Source: Cytobacillus gottheilii
GTDB taxonomy: Bacteria; Bacillota; Bacilli; Bacillales; Cytobacillaceae
Direction of reading: 5' to 3'
Length of the DNA stretch: 64,000 bases
NCBI RefSeq assembly: GCF_001636345.1
Contig: NZ_KV440945.1
Location: 4,460,946-4,524,945 of the forward strand
Below the pieces are notes generated by a model that saw only the letters and a list, made by a program, of their open reading frames with translations, was not told where the DNA came from and did not search any database. The position numbers were made by a program, and so were the translations under genes. This document shows, in pieces, positions 52,140 through 60,654 of the stretch; the stretch's first letter is position 1, and every line of letters starts with the position of its first letter.

Positions 52140-52268
52140 TTAGCTTGCTATTAAGTTGTTAAAATTGGACAGACGTGTCCCGTTAACAACTTCAACAGCA
52201 AATTTAGCACGGTTAAAATACAAAAACTCATTCCAAAAACCGCACACTAAAACAGCTTGATTCAACAT
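52140..52268 (-). CDS. 42-residue leader peptide of the ABC-F gene (attenuation)
   Basis: Reading on the minus strand, ATG 52268 follows GGAGGTGGGGAAGG. The 42 codons begin MLNQAVLVCGFWNEFLYFNR and end GTRLSNFNNLIAS, with TAA at 52140-52142. A short frame with a very strong ribosome site, followed by two terminators and then a resistance-type ABC-F gene, is the layout of ribosome-mediated attenuators known for vmlR, vga and erm genes. The RNA of the leader can fold: CTGTTTTAG near its start (52247-52255) is complementary to CTAAAACAG at its end (52135-52143), and GTTGTTAA pairs with TTAACAAC around a GGACA/TGTCC inner stem in its 3' half. Drug-stalled ribosomes would change this folding. The peptide itself is not recognised. 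Confidence 0.72.
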   Translation of the reverse strand: MLNQAVLVCGFWNEFLYFNRAKFAVEVVNGTRLSNFNNLIAS

Positions 52269-52352
52269 CCTTCCCCACCTCCGTTCAAAATAGAATTATT
52301 ACTATTATAATAAATCCTATACATTTTTTCAAACTTTTCTCTAAATTAACAA

Positions 52353-52438
52353 TCGACAAAATGCGGGGAATTTCGGGGCGTTTCGATGCATTTCGGGGCG
52401 TCACAGTGACCGGTCAGACCGGTCAGACCGGTCAGACC
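52353..52438. repeat. GC-rich dispersed element with tandem 9-mers (copy 1)
   Basis: Against an AT-rich background, this stretch contains TCGACAAA (52353-52360), two TTTCGGGGCG/TTTCGATGCA phrases, the 17-mer CGGGGCGTCACAGTGAC (52394-52410), and three tandem GACCGGTCA units (52408-52434). A relative with TCGACAAA and CGGGGCGTCACTGTGAC occurs at 56897-56963. It covers the last codons and stop of the acetyltransferase gene on the minus strand. Confidence 0.7.
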
Positions 52439-52973
52439 ATCGTTCCCTGCTCAACACCATATTTATGGAATCAATCCATTCTCCTTCAAATTCCAGGTCG
52501 TTTTGATCGATACTTTCGAGTACAAATCCAGCCTTTTTGTACACTTTCTTTGCTCTCGGATTAAAATCAAATACACTCAAGGTAATTTGATTTAAATTTG
52601 TATTCTGGAATACATAATCAATCAATAATTGAGTGGCTTCGGATCCCAGTCCACGGTTTCTCCCTCTTGGACCGATCAGAATTCTAAAATTCATACTATG
52701 ATCCTTCTCATTATATAAATTGATAACTGCTTCCCCTACTGCTATATTTAGAGACTTGTCCACAATGGCAAGATCAAGCCGGTCCTTCTGCTCATTTCTA
52801 GTGCTATACCACTCTATGACTGCTTCTCTGTCGTAATCAGCACTGCTCCCCGTCAGCTTTAAAACTTCAGGGTCCTTTAAACACTCTTCAATAGATGGAA
52901 AGTCATCCAGATTAAACGGTCTCAAGATGACTGCCTCACCTATAATAGTTGGTTTTATACTCAAATCCACCAC
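52401..52973 (-). CDS. GNAT-family acetyltransferase with a repeat-derived C-terminal tail
   Basis: A 190-residue acetyltransferase: VGEAVINLYNEKDHSMNFRI, GPRGRNRGLGSEATQLLIDY (acetyl-CoA loop) and LSVFDFNPRAKKVYKKAGFV are standard GNAT segments. The normal end of the fold is around INMVLSRER. The last dozen residues, WSDRSDRSDRSL, are encoded by the GC-rich tandem 9-mers of the element at 52353-52438, so the original stop has been replaced. The body appears intact. Substrate unknown. Confidence 0.85.
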   Translation of the reverse strand: MVDLSIKPTIIGEAVILRPFNLDDFPSIEECLKDPEVLKLTGSSADYDREAVIEWYSTRNEQKDRLDLAIVDKSLNIAVGEAVINLYNEKDHSMNFRILIGPRGRNRGLGSEATQLLIDYVFQNTNLNQITLSVFDFNPRAKKVYKKAGFVLESIDQNDLEFEGEWIDSINMVLSRERWSDRSDRSDRSL

Positions 52974-53012
52974 ACGAATTCCTCCTGTATAATCACATCA
53001 TGTTGAAATAGA

Positions 53013-53606
53013 TTATTGTTCCTCCACCCAAATTGAATTTAAATGATACACAAATAACTCATAAATTCTTTCTTGGTTCATTCGTTCTTTTTCCATTAAG
53101 GCATGTATGGCGACTCCATCAACTAATGCATACAACCGTTCAATTTCCAGATCGATATTTAAGTCTTTACGCAGCAGTTTTAACTGGTCCATTGATCGAA
53201 TAAGCTTGGCCATTCCCTGATAGATCCTATCATGTGGAAGATCCATATTCACTTGCTTATGTCTTGCGTAGCTTATAAACGTAAACCACACTTCCATTTC
53301 AGCCAGTGTTTCGGGATTTGTTGGGACAAGCTGCATCAGGATTTGCAATATCATATCTTTTGGAGGTAATTCTTTTACAGCTATTTTTTCTATTCGCTCT
53401 GTTGCTCGTTCCATAACAAGCTTCATCGCAAATTCAAGCAGTTCATCTTGAGTGGAGAAATAGTGACGTAATGCTCCTAATGAGAGCCCTGCTTCTTTTG
53501 CTATATTCCGGACTGTTGCTCCTTCCATTCCCTGTTCAAGAATAACCCTCCATGACGCTTCAGCAATTTGTTTTTTTCTTAGATTATGATCAACTATTTT
53601 TGGCAT
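53013..53606 (-). CDS. TetR-family repressor beside ymcC-like gene
   Basis: A 197-residue TetR protein, BetI-like. The helix-turn-helix reads GMEGATVRNIAKEAGLSLGA then LRHYFSTQDELL. The rest is helical. It is divergent from the membrane-protein gene at 53714, and two identical-design dyads flank the promoter between them (53634-53651 and 53681-53696). It is likely to repress both genes. Confidence 0.9.
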   Translation of the reverse strand: MPKIVDHNLRKKQIAEASWRVILEQGMEGATVRNIAKEAGLSLGALRHYFSTQDELLEFAMKLVMERATERIEKIAVKELPPKDMILQILMQLVPTNPETLAEMEVWFTFISYARHKQVNMDLPHDRIYQGMAKLIRSMDQLKLLRKDLNIDLEIERLYALVDGVAIHALMEKERMNQERIYELFVYHLNSIWVEEQ

Positions 53607-53633
53607 AGTTTTATTTTATCATAAATTGTTTTT

Positions 53634-53696
53634 ATAATACGATTGTATTATTTAAAATCAGATGTTATAATCTTTTTAAATAATACAACTGTATTA
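53634..53696. promoter_or_regulatory. Divergent promoter with two TetR operators
   Basis: Operators ATAATAC-N4-GTATTAT (53634-53651) and TAATAC-N4-GTATTA (53681-53696) are both perfect dyads with the same core and spacer. Between and over them, TTGTAT (53643-53648) and TATAAT (53666-53671), 17 bp apart, form a plus-strand promoter for the ymcC-like gene. The first operator covers the -35 and the second the start region. Confidence 0.75.
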
Positions 53697-53713
53697 AAAA
53701 GGAGCTGGATCGT

Positions 53714-54268
53714 TTGAGTATAGTTGGCTGGATGATTATCTTTTGTGAAGTGATGTTTTGGGTCGTCATCTTATTAGGGTTAGTGACCCGGTATATTTTC
53801 AAGAGAAAAAGTCTTGGGTTGTTTTTATTAGCTTTAACTCCCGTCATTGATGTTATCTTGTTACTTACAGCTGGCTTTGATTTGTATCAGGGTGAATCTG
53901 CTACATTAGCACATGCCATCGCTGCCGTATATATAGGTGTTTCCCTTTCATTTGGAAAAAGCATGATTGCATGGGCAGACCAGCGCTTTCAATATTACGT
54001 TACAAAACAAGGAGAAAAGCCAAGAAAACGCTATGGAATGGATTATGCAAAGCATTACTTGAAAAGCTGGGTTAGACATCTGTTAGCCTATCTAATTGGT
54101 GTGGGTATATTAATGGGTTTAATCTTTTGGATTGGTGACCCAGCAAGAACAGAAGCCTTACTGGGTGTAACCAGAATTTGGTCAATCGCTTTGGCAATTG
54201 ATCTGCTCATTTCAGTTACCTTTTTTATTTGGCCGCCAAAACCAAAGGGGTTTTCTTCATCAACCTAA
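53714..54268 (+). CDS. ymcC: YmcC-like integral membrane protein
   Basis: A 184-residue protein with four or five helices (MSIVGWMIIFCEVMFWVVIL at the N-terminus; LLAYLIGVGILMGLIFWIGD). Between helices there is a conserved loop WADQRFQYYVTKQGEKPRKR then YGMDYAKHYLKSWVRHLLAY. This matches the Bacillus YmcC family of unknown function. An AAAGGAG site precedes a TTG/ATG-type start at 53714. It is controlled by the divergent TetR gene. Confidence 0.75.
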   Translation: MSIVGWMIIFCEVMFWVVILLGLVTRYIFKRKSLGLFLLALTPVIDVILLLTAGFDLYQGESATLAHAIAAVYIGVSLSFGKSMIAWADQRFQYYVTKQGEKPRKRYGMDYAKHYLKSWVRHLLAYLIGVGILMGLIFWIGDPARTEALLGVTRIWSIALAIDLLISVTFFIWPPKPKGFSSST

Positions 54269-54389
54269 CATCATCCGGGCAATTTGATCAGTTACCCCCC
54301 AGCATTATGAGGTTATGTTTCATCCAACACTCCTAAAGCGGCAATGAATGTTCTGTCCACAATTGAGTTAACTAACGCGCCTAAATTAA

Positions 54390-54576
54390 ACGGAATTTTT
54401 CCGACTATTTGCAGGATATAGCTCTTTTCGGAGGATTTAAGGGGAGGTTTTCCGGTTATTTAAAAGAAAACCTTACATTTTCATATTATTTAGGGCAATA
54501 GGCGGAATTTCTCCGTCTATTTAAGCCCTTTTCAGTGATATTTACTTTATAATCGGAATTTCTCCGTTTATTTTTT
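54390..54576 (+). repeat. Dispersed intergenic repeat, copy B
   Basis: It carries the same phrases as copy A, in the same order and direction: CGGAATTTTTCCG (54391-54403), GGGGAGGTTTTCCGGTTAT (54441-54459), GGCGGAATTTCTCCGTCTAT then TTAAGC (54501-54526), and ATCGGAATTTCTCCGTTTAT then TTT (54552-54574). Copy A is at 40887-41078. The segments between the phrases have diverged. The 54269-54612 gap holds nothing else that I can identify. Confidence 0.65.
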
Positions 54577-54612
54577 AGATTGGGTATTTAGTTGGTTTAA
54601 TCTATATTCCTT

Positions 54613-55080
54613 TTACAGTACTTTTCCTTTTTTCTTAGCATCAGCATCTAATCCTGACCCAATCGCAACACCCATTGCCATACCGATTGGCATTCCGAGC
54701 GGCATATTATCAAATAAAAGAAATCCTAAAACCAAGCCTATGCTTATACCGAGGGCCAAATATATACCAATATAGTATCCACTAGGAACGAGTTGATGTT
54801 TTTTCATTAAATGTGAAGTGATATTTGCTGTCATTTGTCTATGAACCTTTATTTCTTGTGGTGTAAGCTCCTTCGTTTTTGCCTGATTCACCATCTGTAA
54901 GAGATGACTTTCTAATTCATCAAAATACTGACGGCATTCTTCACAGTCTGCTGAGAATTCTGCCAATCGATGAATGATCCGGCTGTATTTATCTAATTCC
55001 AGCTTTGCGGCTGTTTTTTCGCCAACTTTATTTTTAAGTTCTTCAAGATCAGCCTGGAGCTTGATCACTCTCTCCTCCAT
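54613..55080 (-). CDS. Membrane protein with a C-terminal glycine-zipper pair of helices
   Basis: A 155-residue protein. The N-terminal two thirds are a charged helical coil (MEERVIKLQADLEELKNKVG) with a CEEC pair; two helices follow (YIGIYLALGISIGLVLGFLL and GMPIGMAMGVAIGSGLDADA), rich in Gly and Met. The ATG at 55080 has GGAGGT 6 bases upstream; an in-frame start at 55116 is less likely. I do not recognise a named family. Confidence 0.65.
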   Translation of the reverse strand: MEERVIKLQADLEELKNKVGEKTAAKLELDKYSRIIHRLAEFSADCEECRQYFDELESHLLQMVNQAKTKELTPQEIKVHRQMTANITSHLMKKHQLVPSGYYIGIYLALGISIGLVLGFLLFDNMPLGMPIGMAMGVAIGSGLDADAKKKGKVL

Positions 55081-55282
55081 AAGATAACCTCCTTCATTAC
55101 TTTTAATATTGTACAATCCACTGATGCCATTAAAAAATCACTTATCTCTTCTACGACCTGCATGAACAATTGGTCTCACTTTTTCTTAAAAACTGCCTTC
55201 TTCCTTACATGTCCCATTTCTTTCTATTTACAAAAATTATATTAAAATAATATAATAGATCTCATGTCAGTTGCTTAATCTT

Positions 55283-55412
55283 ATTTTTAAGAGCGGGGGA
55301 CCCAATTTTTACAGCGGAGTTTCCGCTTGGGGTGAATCCATTAAGGAAGGGCTTGCCGTTTCCCTTAGTCCTAACCCGAAAGCTAACCTCGTAAGCATTT
55401 AAGGAAACATAT
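55283..55412 (+). promoter_or_regulatory. c-di-AMP riboswitch (ydaO-yuaA type)
   Basis: The aptamer's conserved blocks appear in order: GAGCGGGGGACCCAATTT (55291-55308), CTTGGGGTGAATCC (55326-55339), AAGGGCTTGCC (55348-55358), CCTAACCCGAAAGCTAACC (55370-55388) and TCGTAAGC (55389-55396). This matches the Rfam ydaO-yuaA pattern closely. Such RNAs bind cyclic di-AMP and switch transcription off. Here the first gene downstream is a glutamate/dicarboxylate:H+ or Na+ symporter, and a terminator-like hairpin at 55429-55463 lies between. I am confident of the element, less of its outer boundaries. Confidence 0.92.
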
Positions 55413-55428
55413 GAGAATATGAAAGAAC

Positions 55429-55463
55429 GTGAATTGGCATCTTCGTCAATTCTATTTTTATTT
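55429..55463 (+). terminator. Probable expression-platform terminator of the c-di-AMP riboswitch
   Basis: GAATTG (55431-55436) and CAATTC (55447-55452) form a short stem followed by TATTTTTATTT. It is just after the aptamer and 66 bases before the transporter gene. The stem is short, so strength is uncertain. Confidence 0.55.
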
Positions 55464-55528
55464 CAAAATATCATTGTTTTCCTTGCCTAACACAAGTTTA
55501 TAACAAACAAAAGAAGGTAGGGTAATGA

Positions 55529-56791
55529 ATGAAAAAGTTTAAATTAAGTTTAGCAAGTCAAATTTTTATTGGTCTCGTTTTGGGTATTATTGTTGGCGGG
55601 ATTTTTTATGGCAGTGAAACCGCTCAAAGTATCCTGCAGCCAATGGGCGATCTATTTATCCGTTTAATTAAGATGATTGTTGTCCCAATTGTTCTCTCAA
55701 CGATCATTGTTGCGATAGCTGGTGTTGGGGATATCAAGTCTGTTGGTAAGCTTGGCGGCAAATCTTTAGTATATTTTATCGGTATGACACTGGTTGCTAT
55801 AGCAGTAGGCCTAGTCTCCGCTAATATATTCCAGCCAGGTGCCGGCTTAAACATGGAAACTCTGCAGCAAAGTGACATTTCAAACTATGTTGAAACGAAT
55901 GAAGCGCAAGAGGACAAATCCATTGCAGATACACTTCTGCATATAGTGCCCACAAATCCGGTACAAGCAATGGTTGAAGGAGATATGCTGGCCATCATCT
56001 TTTTTGCTGTAGTATTTGGCCTTGGTATTGCCGCAGTAGGGGATATCGGGAAACCAGTACTAAGATTTTTCGAGGGTACAGCAAAAGCAATGTTTTATGT
56101 GACGAACCTCTTTATGAAATACGCTCCAATTGGCGTGTTTGCTCTAATTGGTGTAACCATTTCTAAGTACGGTTTTTCATCCTTAATTCCATTAGGGAAA
56201 TTAGCCATTACCGTTTATGGAACGATGATCTTTTTTGTCATTGTCATCTTAGGATTAATGGCCAAATTTGTTGGATTTAGTATTTTTAAATTATTGAAGA
56301 TGATAAAAGGTGAATTATTACTTGCCTTTTCAACCGCAAGTTCAGAAACGGTACTTCCAAGGATTATGGAGAAGATGGAGCAGGCAGGAAGTCCAAAACA
56401 TATTGCCTCTTTTGTTATTCCTACAGGCTATTCTTTTAACCTGGATGGTTCCGTTTTATATCAGGCAATAGCTTCTTTATTTATTGCACAAATGTTTGGC
56501 ATCGAGTTAAGCATTGTACAGCAAATCACGCTGATGCTTGTTTTAATGGTTACTTCTAAAGGAATGGCGGGTGTACCAGGTGTATCCTTTGTTGTTCTAT
56601 TAGCTACATTTAGTACAATTGGATTGCCGCCTGAAGGCTTAGCATTTATTGCCGGTATTGACCGGATCCTTGACATGGGGCGTACAGCGGTAAATGTTGC
56701 GGGAAACTCCTTGGCAGCCATTGTGATCGCCAAATGGGAAGGTCAATTCAACCCTCCAGCAGAGGCAGAAGAAGTTGTAAAAGCTTCTTAA
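55529..56791 (+). CDS. Glutamate/aspartate (dicarboxylate) symporter, GltP/GltT family
   Basis: A 420-residue transporter of the DAACS family (eight helices and two hairpin loops). The tip of hairpin 1 has TASSETVLPRIMEKM (SSET in place of the usual SSS serine motif), and the substrate region has IPTGYSFNLDGSVLYQAIAS, then TSKGMAGVPGVSFVVLLATF and GRTAVNVAGNSLAAIVIAKW. These features fit GltP/GltT-type uptake of glutamate or aspartate with H+ or Na+. Its leader contains a c-di-AMP riboswitch, which links the uptake of this osmolyte counter-ion to the potassium-control second messenger. A terminator follows at 56834. Confidence 0.92.
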   Translation: MKKFKLSLASQIFIGLVLGIIVGGIFYGSETAQSILQPMGDLFIRLIKMIVVPIVLSTIIVAIAGVGDIKSVGKLGGKSLVYFIGMTLVAIAVGLVSANIFQPGAGLNMETLQQSDISNYVETNEAQEDKSIADTLLHIVPTNPVQAMVEGDMLAIIFFAVVFGLGIAAVGDIGKPVLRFFEGTAKAMFYVTNLFMKYAPIGVFALIGVTISKYGFSSLIPLGKLAITVYGTMIFFVIVILGLMAKFVGFSIFKLLKMIKGELLLAFSTASSETVLPRIMEKMEQAGSPKHIASFVIPTGYSFNLDGSVLYQAIASLFIAQMFGIELSIVQQITLMLVLMVTSKGMAGVPGVSFVVLLATFSTIGLPPEGLAFIAGIDRILDMGRTAVNVAGNSLAAIVIAKWEGQFNPPAEAEEVVKAS

Positions 56792-56833
56792 TGCTGCGGG
56801 GAACAGGATCAACTATTATAAAAATTAAACAGC

Positions 56834-56868
56834 AAAAAGGACAAGATCTTTTTCTTGTCCTTTTTGTG
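56834..56868 (+). terminator. Rho-independent terminator of the symporter gene
   Basis: A perfect 12-bp stem, AAAAAGGACAAG (56834-56845) and CTTGTCCTTTTT (56854-56865), with an 8-base loop. Confidence 0.92.
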
Positions 56869-56896
56869 TTGCGTTTCTTTCTTTGTTCGCCGTGAT

Positions 56897-56963
56897 TCGA
56901 CAAATTCCGGGGCGTCACTGTGACGAGCCTGCACGAGCCTGCGCGCACAAGCCTACGCACAAA
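56897..56963. repeat. GC-rich dispersed element (copy 2)
   Basis: TCGACAAA (56897-56904) and the 17-mer CGGGGCGTCACTGTGAC (56908-56924) are shared with the element at 52353-52438. The sequence then continues with near-tandem ACGAGCCTGC units (56923-56942) and ACAAGCCTACGCAC (56947-56960). It sits 7 bases past the lutC stop on the minus strand. Confidence 0.65.
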
Positions 56964-56969
56964 CCTCCC

Positions 56970-57671
56970 TCAATCCACCACAATATAAGTCGCTTTCACA
57001 GGTCCATGAACCCCAACAATCAGATTCATTTCAATATCAGCACTATTGCTCGGACCCGTAATAAAGCTTACATAGGATGGTACATCTTCACCCTGTTCCT
57101 GCATATTGTGGATATGTGCAGCAGCTTGCGTCATTCGAGCTACAAGTGTGCTTTTCGGAATAATCGCAATAAAAGTCTTAGGCAGCAGGCTGATCGAGCG
57201 ACCATTATCCTTATGGTTGAACAAAGTCACGGTACCAGACTCTGCTAAAGTAACGTCACTAAATACAAGCCCAACATCTGCAGATTCAGCTATCTCCTGA
57301 TTTTTCTTGCCCAAAGCTGGATTCCAAACATGAACATCAAGTCTGTCCTCTGCCGCTTTAAAAAATTCATTGATCCCATATTCTTCATGCCGAGTATCAT
57401 TTGACATAATAATAGACTTCCCAGCGAACTCATCTATGGTTTCTTGGAGAACGCTAACTAATCCTTTGCGGTCTGTTCGTTTAAAATCAGTATGAATGAC
57501 TCTGCAATGTTCAGCTAAAATCTCCACTAACTGATCTTGCGTTTTATCTTTAAAGACCTCATATTGAGGTGTTACACTCCACTCTGGACGCTCAACCCCT
57601 TCAATGCGGCGTTCCCTTCCAAGTGTGGCAGCCAGCTTATCTAAAAATGCCTCACGATTCTTTATTGCCAT
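56970..57671 (-). CDS. lutC: L-lactate utilisation protein LutC (LUD family)
   Basis: A 233-residue LUD-domain protein: [40 protein letters not shown], and [20 protein letters not shown], family hallmarks. It is the third component of the LutABC iron-sulfur L-lactate oxidising complex. I choose ATG 57671, with GGTGAG four bases upstream; longer in-frame starts (57683, 57734) lack better sites. It overlaps lutB by 20 bases. Confidence 0.93.
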   Translation of the reverse strand: MAIKNREAFLDKLAATLGRERRIEGVERPEWSVTPQYEVFKDKTQDQLVEILAEHCRVIHTDFKRTDRKGLVSVLQETIDEFAGKSIIMSNDTRHEEYGINEFFKAAEDRLDVHVWNPALGKKNQEIAESADVGLVFSDVTLAESGTVTLFNHKDNGRSISLLPKTFIAIIPKSTLVARMTQAAAHIHNMQEQGEDVPSYVSFITGPSNSADIEMNLIVGVHGPVKATYIVVD

Positions 57672-59094
57672 TTGACTCACCATCTTTCTGCCTTTGCTTA
57701 AACCAGTCACGGAACGATTGACCCTGCGGAACACTAAAATTGCGCACGTCAGTCCATTCTTTTAAAGGTCCAGGTCCATTTTCAATTTCTTCATCCTTCA
57801 CCCATGGTCCAAGAGCAGGCTTGGCGAGCTTTGCACTTAGATTATAAAGTGATGGATGGCTGGACCATTGTTCAAATCCTTTCATCATAAGCTTTTCGGC
57901 CATTGGTGCTTTCTTTTCTCTTTCAACAATGATTTGACGGTGGCGAACCAAATGCTCATGAAGCGGTATTTTCACCGGGCAAGCCTCTGTACATGCTGCA
58001 CATAGTGTAGATGCGTATGGCAGTTCCTTATGATCGTCATACCCTTCTAAAAGCGGAGTGATGACTGCACCGATTGGTCCAGGATAAATGGAATTATAAG
58101 CATGGCCGCCAATATGCCGATAAACAGGGCATGCATTAATGCAGGCTGCACAGCGAATACAATGAAGTGCAGATTGAAATTCCGTCCCAAGTATTTTTGA
58201 ACGGCCGTTGTCAACAACAACCAGGTGAAACTCTTCTGGTCCATCTACTTCTTCAGGCCCTTTGGCACCTGTAATAGCAGTAATATAACTCGTAAGCTTT
58301 TGACCAACAGCAGCTCGAGTTAATAAACTAACAAGAACCTCCATCTCTTCCCAGGTTGGAACAATCCTTTCCATACCCATCACTGTAATCACGGTATCCG
58401 GCAGACTCGTTACCATTTCTGCATTTCCTTCATTTGTAACTAATGTGATTGAACCAGACTCGGCTATCGCAAAGTTACAGCCTGTAATGCCCACATCCGC
58501 TGCAAGGAAATCCTGACGCAGCTGCTCTCTTGCAAAAGCGGCCAGCTCTTCTGGAGTATCTGATCCCTGATAGCCTTTTTTCTTGGAAAATGTTTCACGA
58601 ATTTGCTGCTTATTTTTATGCAGGGCAGGAGTTACAATGTGTGAAGGAGGATCTTCGTCTAATTGTAAAATCCACTCTCCTAAATCGGATTCAACGACCT
58701 CAGCTCCTGCTTCTTCAAGCGCATTATTTAAACCAATTTCTTCTGTGACCATTGATTTTGCTTTAACTACTTTTTTGGCCTCTTTGTTTTTAATGATATT
58801 TTTTACATACTCATTTGCTTCTTCAGCTGTCTGAGCAAAAAAGACATTCCCGCCGCGTCTTGCCACTTGCTCACTTAATTGATGCAAATAGAAATCAAGA
58901 TTCTCCATTGTATGTGCGCGAATTTCAGAACCAAGCTGGCGCCAGTCCTCCCAATTCCCTAATGCTTCTGCCTGTGTTAATCTTCCGTTCCGAAATCTTC
59001 CTTGAGCGGAGGATACGGCTTGCCTCATGAAGTCATCCTTAATTCCGTTTTGAATTCGTTCTTTGTATGGAATCTCGCCAATTTTGACGCTCAT
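57652..59094 (-). CDS. lutB: L-lactate utilisation iron-sulfur protein LutB
   Basis: A 480-residue iron-sulfur protein. It has an N-terminal LUD-like domain ([24 protein letters not shown] region, [20 protein letters not shown]) and two ferredoxin-like clusters [16 protein letters not shown] (with CIRCAAC...CPV) and [13 protein letters not shown] near residues 305-370. It carries electrons within LutABC. 17 bases separate it from lutA. Confidence 0.95.
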   Translation of the reverse strand: MSVKIGEIPYKERIQNGIKDDFMRQAVSSAQGRFRNGRLTQAEALGNWEDWRQLGSEIRAHTMENLDFYLHQLSEQVARRGGNVFFAQTAEEANEYVKNIIKNKEAKKVVKAKSMVTEEIGLNNALEEAGAEVVESDLGEWILQLDEDPPSHIVTPALHKNKQQIRETFSKKKGYQGSDTPEELAAFAREQLRQDFLAADVGITGCNFAIAESGSITLVTNEGNAEMVTSLPDTVITVMGMERIVPTWEEMEVLVSLLTRAAVGQKLTSYITAITGAKGPEEVDGPEEFHLVVVDNGRSKILGTEFQSALHCIRCAACINACPVYRHIGGHAYNSIYPGPIGAVITPLLEGYDDHKELPYASTLCAACTEACPVKIPLHEHLVRHRQIIVEREKKAPMAEKLMMKGFEQWSSHPSLYNLSAKLAKPALGPWVKDEEIENGPGPLKEWTDVRNFSVPQGQSFRDWFKQRQKDGESNGNKES

Positions 59095-59111
59095 GTATAT
59101 CCCTCCGTTTC

Positions 59112-59828
59112 TTAATGGGTGTTTAAAATTTCTGTGATATGAACGATTTTGACATTTTTTCCTTCACGGCTCATTCGGCCGCCAATATTCATTAAGCAGC
59201 CCATGTCTGCACCGACCAGATATTCTGCTTCCGTTTCTGAAACATGACGCGACTTCTCGCTAACCATCTCCTGTGAAATGGCTGCATTTTTCACTGCAAA
59301 CGTTCCCCCAAACCCACAGCAGTCTTCCTCGTTTGGCAGCGTGACTAATTCTACTCCCTCTACATTGTTTAGCAATATTTTCGGCTGTTCCTTTACACCC
59401 AGCAGCCGTTTCATATGACAAGAAGAGTGGAATGTCACCTTTCCTTTAAACGTTGATCCGACATCCGTCACTTTTAACACATCTACTAAAAACTCAGTGA
59501 TTTCATAGCATTTAGAAGCAAATGTTTTCGCTTCCTGCTCCCATTCTGGATCTCCGGCAAAAACATGAGGATATTCTTTAAGCATGCTAATACATGAACC
59601 GGATGGACCGACAATATATTCCGAGTCCTGGAAAGCCTTCATCATCTGTTTCATTGACTGCTTCGCTTCCTTTAAATAGCCGCTATTATATGCAGGCTGG
59701 CCGCAGCAAGTCTGCCCCATTGGATAATCCACTGTACATCCTAAGCGCTCTAGAATTTCCAGTGTGTTTTTTGCCACATCAGCAAAGAGGATATCACTTA
59801 GACATGTACTAAATAAGGAAACCTTCAT
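59112..59828 (-). CDS. lutA: L-lactate utilisation protein LutA (CCG-domain)
   Basis: A 238-residue protein with two cysteine-rich CCG domains: [20 protein letters not shown] and [20 protein letters not shown], as in the GlcF/LutA group. It supplies a cysteine-ligated cluster for lactate oxidation. It is first of lutABC, 40 bases after the lutR stop... in the direction of transcription lutR precedes it. Confidence 0.95.
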   Translation of the reverse strand: MKVSLFSTCLSDILFADVAKNTLEILERLGCTVDYPMGQTCCGQPAYNSGYLKEAKQSMKQMMKAFQDSEYIVGPSGSCISMLKEYPHVFAGDPEWEQEAKTFASKCYEITEFLVDVLKVTDVGSTFKGKVTFHSSCHMKRLLGVKEQPKILLNNVEGVELVTLPNEEDCCGFGGTFAVKNAAISQEMVSEKSRHVSETEAEYLVGADMGCLMNIGGRMSREGKNVKIVHITEILNTH

Positions 59829-59868
59829 ACTAACTCACCTCTAAAAATTTTGGTAAAACACCGCTCTA

Positions 59869-60585
59869 TTATTCGATATATTGAAAAAGACGCTTCTGAA
59901 CAGTCTGCAAATGTTCAAGCATCGCCTGTCTTGCTTCATTTGGCTGTCTATTTTTTATAGCTTCATAGATTTTCCGATGTTCTGTTTTCAAGTCTTCTAT
60001 TGTATTACCCGAATATAAGAAAACTTTTCTCGCTTCCTGAATCGTTTCAGATATAACTGAGGAAACACTGCTCATTAAATTAATTAATAATTTGTTGTGT
60101 GTTGCGTTTGCTATGGCTAAATGGAAATCAATATCTCCACTTGATGCCAATTCTTCATTGCCATTGGCATTTTCCATAACAATAATTGCCTTCTCAAGCG
60201 CCAGCAGGTCATCTTCCGTATGAACAAGAGCCGCCTGAGCAGCTGTACCCACTTCTAAAATTTCACGAACCTGATACAGTTCTTTTATATCCTCAATTTT
60301 CATTAAAAAGGCGATATTAACAGGCAGCTGGAACTTGGACGGATCAAAACTGTTTACAAATGTTCCTTCTCCGTGCCTTACCTCTACTAACCCCATCGTT
60401 CTCAGACCGCTAAGCGCTTCCCGTATAGTTGACTGACCCACTTCAAAGCTTTTAGCTAACTTTTCAACAGAATCTAATTTATCACCAGGTTTCAATTCAC
60501 CTTTTTTTATAAAATCAATTATAGTTTCTGCTACTTCTTCATAAATCTTTTTCCCGCGGACACGTTTATAATTCACTATCTTCAA
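59869..60585 (-). CDS. lutR: GntR/FadR-family regulator LutR
   Basis: A 238-residue regulator: winged helix (KLDSVEKLAKSFEVGQSTIR, LRTMGLVEVRHGEGTFVNSF) and a C-terminal FCD helical domain (DIDFHLAIANATHNKLLINL with metal-ligand His residues). FadR-type LutR represses lactate genes until lactate is present. It lies between lutP and lutA, all in one direction. A matching operator, GGTCATC-N-GATGACC, is present upstream of lutP. Confidence 0.92.
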   Translation of the reverse strand: MKIVNYKRVRGKKIYEEVAETIIDFIKKGELKPGDKLDSVEKLAKSFEVGQSTIREALSGLRTMGLVEVRHGEGTFVNSFDPSKFQLPVNIAFLMKIEDIKELYQVREILEVGTAAQAALVHTEDDLLALEKAIIVMENANGNEELASSGDIDFHLAIANATHNKLLINLMSSVSSVISETIQEARKVFLYSGNTIEDLKTEHRKIYEAIKNRQPNEARQAMLEHLQTVQKRLFQYIE

Positions 60586-60654
60586 CCCCCATCTATCTCT
60601 CTATTATATAAGTTTACTTACAGGAGAAACCAATGGGAAATCATGTTTACAAGT

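Noticed and set aside
52353..52438. CRISPR-like array from the tandem GACCGGTCA units
   Set aside because: Units are 9 bases, directly abutting and without spacers; no cas genes are nearby.
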